Assembly: GCA_963715825.1 (NCBI GenBank)
Contig: CAVQSI010000004.1
Location: forward strand, 124,001 to 188,000
Length of the DNA: 64,000 nucleotides
Source of the DNA: Sva-07 sp963715825
GTDB lineage: Bacteria; Actinomycetota; Acidimicrobiia; Acidimicrobiales; Ilumatobacteraceae
Direction: 5' to 3'
The position numbers and the translations under genes were made by a program. Every line of letters starts with the position of its first letter. Position 1 is the first letter of the stretch. This document shows, piece by piece, positions 46,001-52,925 of the stretch. Below the pieces are notes generated by a model, which was given only the letters and a program-made list of their open reading frames with translations, was not told the DNA's origin and made no database searches.

Positions 46001-48480
46001 ACGTCGTTGATCGTCACATCGAAGGCGCCGTTCAGGCCGTTGCCGGTGTTCTCGACCACGATTGCGTAGCGGACGATGTCACGAGCATCGAGGCCGGTGG
46101 CGTTCGCGTCCGGCGCACCGTTGGCGAGGTTGTCCGAGGACACGGTTCCCGAGTAGTCGGGGCACGCTGCGGCCGTGGCGACCGGGTCGAACACGACGCC
46201 GGTCGGGTTGATCGGTGCGGACAGCGCCGATCCCGGGTTCGTGGAGCGAGCAACCACTCCTTTGACGATGTTCAGTTCCGGCTGTGTCAACTCGATCTGA
46301 ACGATCGCCGGAGAGGTCGACTCGGTGTTGAAGCTGTTGTCCTCGGTGGATTGCACCTGGTTGGTGAGGAAGAGACCGTCGCGGAATGCTGCGTCGGAGA
46401 TCTCGAGCGTGAAGATCAGTTCGATGACACGTGCCTGGTTGTCGGGGATCTCCTGAGTTCCGAAGTCCCAGGTGACGCTGTTGGCGGTCGTGTCGAACGA
46501 GGTGGTCGGGTCGACGAAACCCGGAGCCGAACTCATGGTGTCGAGGGGGCCGTAGCACCACGAGTCGAGCGCTGGCGCGGTCGTGGCGGTACAGGCGGCT
46601 GCTTCTTGCGTGAGACCTGTGGCGACCAGCGTCGGCAGCGGAAGAAAGTCACCGATCCTGAGCGATTCGAAGTCCGACGACGGGACCGTCAGGGACAGGC
46701 GATAGCTGATCGTGTCGCCAGCGGCGAACTGGGCAGGATTACCGAGGCCACCGACGACACCGTTGCGTCCCCAGACCGACTTCTGGACCGAGATCGGCTC
46801 GACGTCGAGCCGGGTAGCGCTGTCATCGGACTCGAACTGCGGCACCGCCTGAGGTGCCTGCGTGGCGTTGTCGAGCACTTCACCCGTCACGCTCACGTCG
46901 TTGGTCACGAAGTCGTTCGGGTTGAGCGGTCCGGTCCCGGAGAACGTGCACGTGTAGGCATCGTCGATCGTGGCGCGGAAGGTGATCTCGAAGGTGGTGG
47001 CACCGGTCGGGATCGCTGGCACGAGTCCGCCGGTGAGAATTCCGTTTCCCGATCCTGCGGCGTCTGCGTCGCTCACGGCGAAATCGATCGCCGTGGTCCC
47101 GTCCCCACAGGTCGTGCGAGCCGACTCGTCCACGGTGAAGAAGCCAGCAAGGCCAGGCGCCGTTGCCGCACCGCCCTCGGTGACGGTGAGTGTCGGAGTG
47201 AACGACGTGTCGAAGGTCTGGCCGTCACCGAGGACATCATTGACGTCGATGTCGCCGAACGAGAAGTAGTCGCTCACCTGACCGCTGATCGTGTACTCCA
47301 GCACGTCGCCAGGCGTCGTCCCGGTCGCGCCGGCTTCGGTGACGGTGGAGACCGACTTCTGGATGGCGATCGATTTCGCCTCGATGCGAGCGTCGTCGTC
47401 GTTGTCCGGATCCACGACAGGCGTGTCGAGCACGAACGGAGCATCGGCATCACGCGGGTCGAGCGGATCGACGGTGCCGGAGGCTTCGCCATCGTTCACC
47501 GTCTCGACGTCGTCACCGGTCGACGGGTCGAGGACCGGGTCACCGGCGAAGTCGAGGTCGGAGATGTAGTAGTCGAACGTCATCGATGCGTCGACCGCTG
47601 CGGACGTACCGACGGTCGGGCTGGCATCGGTGTACTCGAGCGTGTTGTCGGCCGGGTCAACCACAGCGCCGACCGTCGGCTGATCCGACAAGGTCGGAAG
47701 TGTCGACGTTGAGCTGAGGTAGACATAGCTGTCGGGCAGCCGATCGGTGATCGTGAGATCGTTCACCGTCTGGCCATCGGCGATGTTGACCTCGAGAACG
47801 TACTGACGCGGATAGTTCGGTCCGGTTGCCGTCTCCTCCTCCGGCGCGACGACACGCTTCGTGAATCGCACCACTTCGGGAACGAGGGTCGCGGAGTCGG
47901 TGGTGCCCACAATGGGGGTCGTGCCAGTCGGCGAATCGCCGTACGCGAAGCCGCCCGTCGCGGTCACCCCAAGGCTGATGCCGACATCAGCGAGGCCGCT
48001 GACCGACGCATTGACGCTGACCGGCGCCACCGGCTGGCCGGGAGTGAACGACCCGAACGGCAGTTGCAACACGATGATCTGCGAACCGACCGGACATGCG
48101 ACGCTCGCCCCCGTCAGAGGATGCGTTTGCGCGGTCCCGGTGCAGTCGAACACCGCAAGCGGTGCGAGGGGCGTGCCGAGGTAGGCCGCCGAACCGAAGC
48201 TCACTCCGTCGTCGCCATCCGCTCCGCCGGAATCGAACACGAGATCGACGTACGGGCCGTAGCCGGTGTCGGTGGTATCGGTGTTGTCGAACGTCACCGT
48301 CAGGGCCACGTCCTCGCCGAGCAGCGGTGACGACGTCGCTGCGGTCACCGTCGAGGTCGGCACCGGTGGCGCCGCCTGCAGCGGCGACGACCCCGTTGCG
48401 ACCAGAACCGAAGAGAACGCGAGCGCAGCTGCGGCAGCCCACAAAGTTCGGTCGCGAAGCCTCTGAGATGATCGTGGCAT
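40039..48480 (-). CDS. Giant DUF11-repeat LPXTG-anchored surface protein
   Basis: Secreted wall protein of about 2,813 residues. Signal peptide: RDRTLWAAAAALAFSSVLVA ending near SSPLQAA. About sixteen consecutive DUF11-type beta-sandwich repeats follow, each opening like LQVTKTDNETTVQPGDTLTY and closing with a TD-type acidic linker (GNNTDDDTDTL). The C-terminus is a sortase signal: LPSTGSEILR, a hydrophobic stretch VIGLGLLLIGVFLTG and RRRPRTRGAG. Extremely acidic. Such proteins form extended stalks for adhesion or matrix. Start ATG 48480 is preferred; GTG 48558 would prepend 26 residues with an internal LKVA duplication. No sortase is nearby. Intact frame throughout. Confidence 0.88.
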   Translation of the reverse strand: MPRSSQRLRDRTLWAAAAALAFSSVLVATGSSPLQAAPPVPTSTVTAATSSPLLGEDVALTVTFDNTDTTDTGYGPYVDLVFDSGGADGDDGVSFGSAAYLGTPLAPLAVFDCTGTAQTHPLTGASVACPVGSQIIVLQLPFGSFTPGQPVAPVSVNASVSGLADVGISLGVTATGGFAYGDSPTGTTPIVGTTDSATLVPEVVRFTKRVVAPEEETATGPNYPRQYVLEVNIADGQTVNDLTITDRLPDSYVYLSSTSTLPTLSDQPTVGAVVDPADNTLEYTDASPTVGTSAAVDASMTFDYYISDLDFAGDPVLDPSTGDDVETVNDGEASGTVDPLDPRDADAPFVLDTPVVDPDNDDDARIEAKSIAIQKSVSTVTEAGATGTTPGDVLEYTISGQVSDYFSFGDIDVNDVLGDGQTFDTSFTPTLTVTEGGAATAPGLAGFFTVDESARTTCGDGTTAIDFAVSDADAAGSGNGILTGGLVPAIPTGATTFEITFRATIDDAYTCTFSGTGPLNPNDFVTNDVSVTGEVLDNATQAPQAVPQFESDDSATRLDVEPISVQKSVWGRNGVVGGLGNPAQFAAGDTISYRLSLTVPSSDFESLRIGDFLPLPTLVATGLTQEAAACTATTAPALDSWCYGPLDTMSSAPGFVDPTTSFDTTANSVTWDFGTQEIPDNQARVIELIFTLEISDAAFRDGLFLTNQVQSTEDNSFNTESTSPAIVQIELTQPELNIVKGVVARSTNPGSALSAPINPTGVVFDPVATAAACPDYSGTVSSDNLANGAPDANATGLDARDIVRYAIVVENTGNGLNGAFDVTINDVVPAGFEVPAAGLDLCVTNGAGTAIPNTTTGFFSGAPTASPLGTGSITLADTTTGSLAPADPTSGANVAVITYNLALVATTGANTPGTALTNTANITNYSATEGGPSFLPVTPAADLVDTASVATKPLTVAKTRTDTSQASTSGANVAIGEEVEYTVTVTVPEGTSRDVRLVDTLDTGLVMSRPPTAAVLGADLTATAQAAPTVSVGGRVLTFNFGDITNSGATGSANTVDAADQITFTYWAVVTNVAANQDGQVRRNSAAISYARGATGTARTTATARVPVNIVEPALQVAKSASVPTIDAGDRFTYTIVVNHRTTAPVSNADAFDVALTDTIPAGLTYVGGTLASTGAAPTTLTESSGTIDATWTSFPQASTTTITFDVIVSVSYNPVAPIDNTASITYSGLPGSPTTAIGGGEERTGAGGVNDYATSNTATVTPIAPSLDKALVATDQTTTTDPNVTIGEILTYDITVDLPEGDIDGFVVTDVLPPGLQYVAASGEVFTTNGAAVPTPGLAADFDGTLGALAITGGTGDGDDVVFTFGATTVNPDDPADDTDNTIVVRIDALVLDVAGNVGFTPGQTTLNNTGSVQIDGGPVVNSAVVATPVVEPRLTIQKSFDPTSASQGDTVDVVLVVENTGLSTAHDVNIDDILQSEFDEATAAEGTTPAGFAYSRSGGTVTYTGGDIAPGATISFRFAVDLDNPLPVGTLVQNTATVTQNTTLPGTVAGERDEPDVASTAQLNTVGPDLQLSKDDGVTVIAPGDQTTYDLVITNVGGFAATGVFIDDTLPTGTTLVSVGGDAACSDGGSPSAGVQRINVSGSIAASGDAGDSVTCQITIAITAPAAAGTGGYLNTATVTDDGVNGADPTPGNNTAQDNDTITGLAPDLVVTKDDGETQLAPGQTTTYRVTVTNVGNIGVTNVTVTDTLPAGLSFAGCTLVSGTVSVACSEAASVVTITYASIAGGGGSASFDVEATVDQPVAAGNETVINSVTVQDDGANGTDPTPGSNTDTDSDDIVATPDMVVAKSHTEPNVAPGGLVNYRLDVRNAGLQNASGVIVTDTVDAQMTIDCTSATPTPTSCDPGTGVITWGPGLADSAGSTPGEFVAGGTLVLTYQTTAGNPLLAGTTQFVNDVTVADDGASGADPTPANNIYQDTIPLVANAPDLNIVKDDGLTTVTPGQTYTYTLTVTNNGNIAATGVTIDDTLPVGIEFDACSDSCDSSALPAVTWTLPGSIEGAGGQATVTLTVRVTDPAASGLESITNVATVADDGTNGADPTPGNNTDDDTDTLDAAPILDVVKDDGETERDAGETFDYTITVSNTGDQAATGVTVTDTLPDALSAVSCPATPTPCTIDAGAGTVTWNVGDLNGGAPGALGSSVTLTLTVLVDDLPSGVDDFTNSVRAVDDGTNTGGVPVEDTDTDTDTVNAEPDLQVTKTDNETTVQPGDTLTYDIVITNVGTQAATGVSVTDTLPAGVTFVSCSASCDDTALPTLTWTSLVEDVAGSPADPMAFDAGGQATLTVVVTVDDPATSGLDTLTNSVTVADDGTNGADPTPGNNSGDDVDTLDAAPDLQITKTDGVESVTDGQSVTYQITFSNVGNQDALGVVITDTLAAETSFASCSNGCDSSAAPTISWNVGDLAPGDGGTYTITVDVADPVPAGTRTIVNNVTITDDGTNGPDSDPTNNDDTDTDTYGIDLAVTKTDGQTTAIPGEDLTYTITVTNNGPTTITEFTLDENLPDALDFVTFIPSAGDWDPTTGLWTGIGDFAESDTLTLTVSGTVSADATGSLVNSVRVTPPSDVPDTDPTNNDADDTDTLDPRSNLAITKTISQETVARGDNATFTISVTNRGPSTAVGIVVTDPLPSALTFVGAAGTDWTCTNASATATCELGVPLIVGGTASFELVANVVGAEGTSFTNTATVDLPGGLGVDSDPTDTAGAAIPQAPTPDTDPLPSTGSEILRSLVIGLGLLLIGVFLTGIRRRPRTRGAG
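40300..47550 (-). repeat. Tandem DUF11 domain repeats inside the surface-protein gene
   Basis: About sixteen imperfect coding repeats of roughly 330-500 nt. The later, C-terminal repeats (left side, ~40.5-43.8 kb) are most alike, repeating ADDGTNGADPTPGNN-type linkers, while N-terminal ones are diverged. This suggests expansion by duplication at the C-terminal end. Boundaries are approximate. Confidence 0.7.
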
Positions 48481-49044
48481 GAAAGATGCGGTCCTAACCG
48501 TTTTGGCAACCTTCAAAGTGCGTTGAGAGGCGACGGCTACTTTGAGAATTGTCGACACGAGGACGCTCGACCTTGAGCAGTAGTTTCAAGAAATCATCAA
48601 GCGCGCCCCGACGAACGAACGTCGGCCAGCATTCCCGATGGAGCTGAGAACGACCGGCCAGCCGCGTGCAAGCACTATGAGCATCCCAACCTGTGGGCCT
48701 GGGAGCCGCTGCGGGCCACGATCGAGACCGACGATGGCCTTCCGCAGGCAGCCAGATCGTTGCCCTTTTCATCGGAGACGACGGCGATCCCGTGATCGAC
48801 GATTTCAATTGCCAACCTCGAGCAGAAGCCGGCGTCGACGAATAGCAACTCGTTCCCGGTAGGGGGCGACCGAAGAGCGTTTCATCGTCCACGGGTCACC
48901 GATCGAACAGGGTTTCAGCGATCAGAACAACGCTGGCGCTCTCGTCGCCGCACCGCTCTGTATCGGCACATATTTGATCGGGTAGGCGCGCGAGAATGTG
49001 CGTCGACTCAACGCAGTGCCGGATTTGCGCGGCCGACGGTTGCG
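48481..49044. other. Region between surface protein and lipoprotein genes, no intact gene
   Basis: The part nearest 48481 is the promoter/leader of the surface-protein gene. In 48640-48780 the plus strand carries a coding-like fragment (HYEHPNLWAWEPLRATIETD) ending in stops, with no start; I cannot assign it. The rest, 48800-49040, is lower in GC than the neighbours and holds nothing I can name except the promoter of the next gene. Confidence 0.4.
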
Positions 49045-49050
49045 TAGCGT
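49045..49050 (+). promoter_or_regulatory. -10 element for a leaderless gene
   Basis: TAGCGT ends 6 nt before ATG 49057, matching TANNNT and leaderless spacing. TTGCGC at 49025 may be a weak -35. Confidence 0.45.
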
Positions 49051-49056
49051 GTCGAC

Positions 49057-49770
49057 ATGAGCAGACTCATCGACGACAACCGCGTCGAGGCACTGCGGCG
49101 GTTCCTCGCCGGCCTGTCCCGAGGTGACGACGCTGACCATCTGGCTGCTGGCGTCGCCGACCTCCACGTGCGGCCACGTCGCCGCACACGAGACGCTCTG
49201 GTTCTCGCCACAATCGCTGCACTAATGGCCGTGGCCTGCGGGTCGAGCGAAGGGACCACCGATGCGGGTCCCGATGCGAGAACGCCTGAACAGACCACCG
49301 CTGAACTCAACGTCACCGCGGACGACCTCGGAGAGTTCTGGGAACAAACCGACCGCGAACCGTTCGAGAGCTCTGAGCTTCTTCCGCAATGTCACCTGGA
49401 CAACGAAGTGGACGCGACGGTCCAAACAGCGGAGTTCGAGAACTCGGCAGAGGAGCTCGGAGCACTCCAGCTCGTCGGGGTATTCGACTCGTCGGCCGAC
49501 GCCTCAGCGCTCGTGGATCTGTGGCAAGACGAGCCCTTCACGTGTATCGATGACAACGTAGTTGCGACCGATCTGGACTACGAGCTCGGCGACGCTGACG
49601 AGGCTGTTCGCCTGATGATCGGCTTCAGCGATCTTCCGCAAACCAAGCGACAAGAAGTAGCTGTGGTTCGCTACGGCAGCACTGTGGTCGTCGTCGTGAT
49701 ATCGAGCCGCGCAGACTTCGCACCGAGTTCCGCCGAGGTGCTCCTGCAGCAACTGACGGGCCAAGGCTGA
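49057..49770 (+). CDS. Putative lipoprotein with long cytoplasmic N-terminus, sensor-like domain
   Basis: 237 residues. The first ~42 are hydrophilic, then RRRTRDALVLATIAALMAVAC carries a lipobox-like LMAVAC, and GSSEGTTDAGPD is a typical lipoprotein linker. The exported part (80-237) has two cysteines (PQCHLD and FTCIDD) that could form a disulfide and resembles PknH-C/LppA-like extracellular sensor folds in pattern only. If the leaderless start is right, the Cys is too far inside for classical processing, so it may instead be a type II membrane protein. Stands alone. Confidence 0.6.
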   Translation: MSRLIDDNRVEALRRFLAGLSRGDDADHLAAGVADLHVRPRRRTRDALVLATIAALMAVACGSSEGTTDAGPDARTPEQTTAELNVTADDLGEFWEQTDREPFESSELLPQCHLDNEVDATVQTAEFENSAEELGALQLVGVFDSSADASALVDLWQDEPFTCIDDNVVATDLDYELGDADEAVRLMIGFSDLPQTKRQEVAVVRYGSTVVVVVISSRADFAPSSAEVLLQQLTGQG

Positions 49771-50007
49771 CCAGACGGTTCTGATCTTCAGAGGTTTGGG
49801 CTCGACCGACGTTGCGTGCGTGTGCCGGCGCTGCTGACCGGTTTCAGATTGGCCGATGACGCTCAGAACAACACCGCGTCCAAAGGCCCTACCCCAGCGC
49901 GTGATCGGCACATCGGATCGATGGAACCCGATCAGATCGTGCAGGCCGGTCGCTCGGGTGGAAGCGCTCACCCATTCGCCGACTGCGACCGAGCCTCCGT
50001 CGGGCGA

Positions 50008-50358
50008 CTAGGTAGGCAGCCAAGCGAGGATCGGCACCGCGGCGATCAGTGCCAGCAATGCGACCAGAGGAGATGCGGCATATTTGAGGCGGCGGCGTGA
50101 CAACACGAATGCGGCCACGACCGCGACGACTTCGACAGTGACGAACACGATCATCGCGTACGGGAACCACCACTCGTCCGGCCCTCTTTCAGGCTGACCG
50201 AACAAGCTGGCGCCGGCAGCGACCGCCACTGCGGTACTCAACGGCAGGAACAGCACTCCAGCAACGGCTGCGCAGGCAACCGACAGCAAGACTGCAGCCC
50301 ACTTCGGCGGACGCACCGGGTGCGCCGGTTTCGGCGCATCCTGGTCCAGGTCGTCCAT
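50008..50358 (-). CDS. Small multi-pass membrane protein
   Basis: 116 residues with three hydrophobic helices: AAVLLSVACAAVAGVLFLPL, YAMIVFVTVEVVAVVAAFVL and SPLVALLALIAAVPILAW, with an acidic, Pro-rich N-terminus (MDDLDQDAPKPAHP). No family recognised. ATG 50358 is chosen because GATACT lies 6 nt upstream in leaderless position; longer in-frame starts exist. The 237 nt between this gene and the lipoprotein gene hold nothing recognisable. Confidence 0.6.
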   Translation of the reverse strand: MDDLDQDAPKPAHPVRPPKWAAVLLSVACAAVAGVLFLPLSTAVAVAAGASLFGQPERGPDEWWFPYAMIVFVTVEVVAVVAAFVLSRRRLKYAASPLVALLALIAAVPILAWLPT

Positions 50359-50662
50359 ATCGTCAGTATCGCCACCCGAGCAAGTCACCTTTACCGCCCA
50401 CACCCGCTCGGCGACGAGCATGCACTCTGGCTATCCGGTCCCGCCGGGCTGATAGCGGGCGGAGATCGCCGGGACAGAACAACGCATATCAACGGCCGCC
50501 GCCGCCCAGTTGAACCGTCCGAGAACGGCACGTATCTGATCGTTTGGGTGCTCGTGAATGTGCAGTCGACGAGTGTCCTGGAGGACACGATCTCCACTGC
50601 CAAATCACGACGGTTGCAGCCTCGGTCCGCCTCGGTTGTTCCCTGCCCGGGAGGGTGGCAGA

Positions 50663-51304
50663 GTGGCGCAGATGTCCGACGAGGTCCGTGACTCCTACGA
50701 CGCCATGGCCGACCTGTACGCGTCGCTCAATCTCGACGCTCTCGACCACGACACCAACGCCCGAGACTGGCTCGCAGTGTTCGCCAAGCTGGCCGCTCCA
50801 CGCCATGGGGTCGTCGCTGACCTCGGATGCGGTCCCGGCCACGTCGCTCATTATCTGTCCAGACTCGATCTGAACGTCATCGGCTACGACCTGTCCGAGG
50901 GCCAGATCGTCCAAGCCCGCCGTGCTTTCCCAGACTCCGAGTTCCACGTCGGCGACCTCGCAGCCCTCGATGTGACCGACTCCTCGATCGGTGGAATCGT
51001 CTCGCGGTACTCCATCGTTCACCTTGTTCCTTCTCTGCTCAGCGACGTGTTCGGCGAGTGGATGCGCGTCCTCGAGCCCGAAGCGCCGGTGCTCGTTTCG
51101 TTCTTCGGCTCACTGTCGGCCGACACCCACGGGAGGCCGTTCGATCACAAGGTCGCGACGGCCTACGAGCTGTTTCCTGGGACGATTGCGCAACAGCTGC
51201 AAGATGCCGGGTTCGTCGACATCGAGGTCGGTGTGTGCCCCACACCCGATGGTGTACGGCCGTTTGATCAGGCAACCGTTCTCGCCATCAAGCCCGGCAT
51301 CTGA
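50663..51304 (+). CDS. Class I SAM-dependent methyltransferase
   Basis: 213 residues with a Rossmann methyltransferase fold. Motif I VVADLGCGPGHVAHYLSRL (~51-69) binds SAM; the acidic residue of motif II is in VIGYDLSEGQ, and SRYSIVHLVPS and VLEPEAPVLVSFF are later motifs. Methyl acceptor unknown. GTG 50663 is chosen over ATG 50672 because GGGAGGG lies 7 nt upstream. No operon partner; the next gene converges. Confidence 0.85.
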   Translation: MAQMSDEVRDSYDAMADLYASLNLDALDHDTNARDWLAVFAKLAAPRHGVVADLGCGPGHVAHYLSRLDLNVIGYDLSEGQIVQARRAFPDSEFHVGDLAALDVTDSSIGGIVSRYSIVHLVPSLLSDVFGEWMRVLEPEAPVLVSFFGSLSADTHGRPFDHKVATAYELFPGTIAQQLQDAGFVDIEVGVCPTPDGVRPFDQATVLAIKPGI

Positions 51305-51445
51305 CTCCTTCAGCAGCCCAGGCGCACGCCCCTGTCACCAGCTTCGAACAGCAACCCAGACCATCGGCGATCGTCGGCGCTCATTCGGGTGCTCAGGATT
51401 GTGTGCTTCTTGTGGTCCACCAGCGACATTCGGGCTGCAAGCGAG

Positions 51446-52270
51446 CTAGCGCCAGGACATCCCGGGAGGGAGTTCAACCGGCTGCCACGCCCAGCCCGAT
51501 GATCGAAGCCACCTCAGACTGGCGCGATTCATCGATGACCAGAGCCACACTCCGTCAAGGTGGCCAGGGACGCGGGGTGCCGACGTTGGGGTGTCGGCGC
51601 CATCGTCGAGCAGTTGCTGCCATGCTTCCCATCCCCAGACGTCGTTGTCGACTCGTACGAACAGATGCTGTTCTGTGTCGCCGGTTCGTGCGAGCTTGGC
51701 GATTCGTTTCTGCACTGAGGTTGACTCCATCATCAACCCCACACCGGCGAGAACTGCGTCCGGGTCGGATCGCACCGCTCCACCGCGCGACAGGGCGGCC
51801 GTGGTGAAGACCGTGCCGGAGGGGCTTGACGTTTCCCGGGGGTGGATCTCGAGGCGATGATTCTCGACGAGTTCGATCGCCCACTCGAAGAGCTCGGGAG
51901 AGTCCGCTTCTATTGTGTCGACCACATCGAGGAGATGGCTGCCAGGGTTGCGCTCGATGAGCCGGATCAGCTCGGGTACGAACTGATCGTGCTCACTGAG
52001 CGGGACGGTCGGGTCGATCCATACCCCGTAGGTGCCGACAACGTGATCGACCCACCATGTCGTGCGTTCGTTGTAGGCCGCTCGGCCCCCACGAGCGCCA
52101 GTGTCGGCATGCGAAGTCACCTCGACGAAGCCGATTCGTTTGCCGCGCTCGAAGCGACCATCCGGTGCGTTTTGACGGCCGGCCGTATCCCACTCCTCAA
52201 CGACCACCCCAAGGCCAATGCCGACGGTGCCAAGCGCCAGCGCCTCCCAGAGCTGCTTCTCTGTTTTCAT
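51446..52270 (-). CDS. Protein of unknown function, 274 aa
   Basis: I do not recognise this protein. It is soluble, with an N-terminal hydrophobic patch (ALALGTVGIGLGVVVEE). Other segments are RIGFVEVTSHADTGARGGRA, TTWWVDHVVGTYGVWIDPTV and TGDTEQHLFVRVDNDVWGWE (the last resembles a recurring actinobacterial pattern near C-termini of putative nucleases, not enough to assign). ATG 52270 overlaps the upstream gene's stop (ATGA), so it is translationally coupled to two small genes as a three-gene unit. Confidence 0.65.
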   Translation of the reverse strand: MKTEKQLWEALALGTVGIGLGVVVEEWDTAGRQNAPDGRFERGKRIGFVEVTSHADTGARGGRAAYNERTTWWVDHVVGTYGVWIDPTVPLSEHDQFVPELIRLIERNPGSHLLDVVDTIEADSPELFEWAIELVENHRLEIHPRETSSPSGTVFTTAALSRGGAVRSDPDAVLAGVGLMMESTSVQKRIAKLARTGDTEQHLFVRVDNDVWGWEAWQQLLDDGADTPTSAPRVPGHLDGVWLWSSMNRASLRWLRSSGWAWQPVELPPGMSWR

Positions 52271-52533
52271 TCGGGGCGATCCTCGCCCGGTCGCGCCCGC
52301 AACCGCTCGAGTACCGAAACGGCGCCCCAAAGCGCAGACCGCACATCCGTACTCACATCGGTTGGGTTCACCCCGGCGCAATATCTGACCCGGCCCCGGA
52401 GACCATTCGAGGCGACGAGGGTGGCGTAGCCGTCCACGTCGACGAGGCCGGACTGCTGAGCACGACCGATGAGTCGGGAAAACTCCGCGTTCTCTCCACC
52501 AGCGAGGAGGGCGATCATCGCAGCGAACCTCAT
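52267..52533 (-). CDS. Small protein of unknown function, 88 aa
   Basis: Middle gene of an overlapping trio. The product begins MRFAAMIALLAGGENAEFSR and contains GLVDVDGYATLVASNGLRGR; the C-terminus is helical (SALWGAVSVLERLRARPGED). No family recognised. ATG 52533 overlaps the preceding stop by ATGA and its own stop overlaps the 274-aa gene by ATGA, which supports both the start choice and coupled translation. Confidence 0.55.
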   Translation of the reverse strand: MRFAAMIALLAGGENAEFSRLIGRAQQSGLVDVDGYATLVASNGLRGRVRYCAGVNPTDVSTDVRSALWGAVSVLERLRARPGEDRPE

Positions 52534-52643
52534 GACAACCAGACGAGTCTGCCAGCAAGGTGATCCACCGACGATGCCACGCATATCGACAGGTCGATGC
52601 GGGCGAACTCAGCGAGCAATACGGCACGGATGCGCTCGGTCAC
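52530..52643 (-). CDS. Short first gene of the overlapping trio, start uncertain
   Basis: Frame ending at 52530, readable from GTG 52643: TERIRAVLLAEFARIDLSIC then VASSVDHLAGRLVWLS. The preceding codons (DDLEWV) are also coding-like, and an ATG at about 52670 lies one frame away, so a one-base error near the start is possible. The pattern resembles the first half of a BON-like domain, a weak suggestion only. A diverged copy of this segment is found at 54731-54808. Confidence 0.35.
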   Translation of the reverse strand: MTERIRAVLLAEFARIDLSICVASSVDHLAGRLVWLS

Positions 52644-52654
52644 CCACTCCAGAT
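52579..52654. repeat. Diverged direct repeat, copy 1
   Basis: Shares with 54731-54808 the blocks ATATCGACAG, GGCAC, CGCTCGG, CACCCA and TCCAGA in the same order and spacing on the plus strand. It corresponds to the coding strand of the small LEWV-type peptide, so the two are probably paralogous gene pieces flanking the ABC transporter genes. Confidence 0.5.
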
Positions 52655-52745
52655 CGTCCGATCGCTGACCATGATCGTCGTAACGATCCTCAGTGCCGGG
52701 TCGCGCTCTGCGCCGGTGCTCTCGGAGTCCTGTCAGGATGGGTGG

Positions 52746-52925
52746 ATGCCCGAGACTGAAGGACGGGATGTGCTGGCGCTGGCGGTCGGCCTTCCGCGCG
52801 CCTTGGAACGGTCCGGGACAACGAGGCTGGTGCACCGAATCGGCACGGAGCACCGGGTGGTGATGGACCGGGAGCACCCGTCCTCGTTGGCGATTTCCTG
52901 GAGGTGCGGCCCATGGCGGCGGTGA
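52746..52925 (+). CDS. Possible short upstream gene, 59 aa
   Basis: MPETEGRDVLALAVGLPRAL begins a 59-residue frame overlapping the ABC ATPase start by 13 nt. CAGGAT lies 6 nt before the ATG in leaderless position. Codon bias is only moderate and no family is recognised; it may be the remains of a regulator or simply the leader of the ABC transcript. Confidence 0.3.
   Translation: MPETEGRDVLALAVGLPRALERSGTTRLVHRIGTEHRVVMDREHPSSLAISWRCGPWRR

Noticed and set aside
40300..47550. Regularly spaced repeats considered as a CRISPR array
   Set aside because: Spacing is hundreds of bases, the repeats encode DUF11 domains in one frame, and they are imperfect.
45586..47712. 708-codon plus frame antisense to the DUF11 gene
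   Set aside because: Shadow of a long GC-biased gene; composition unlike proteins (Arg/Gly/Asp-rich), no ribosome site.
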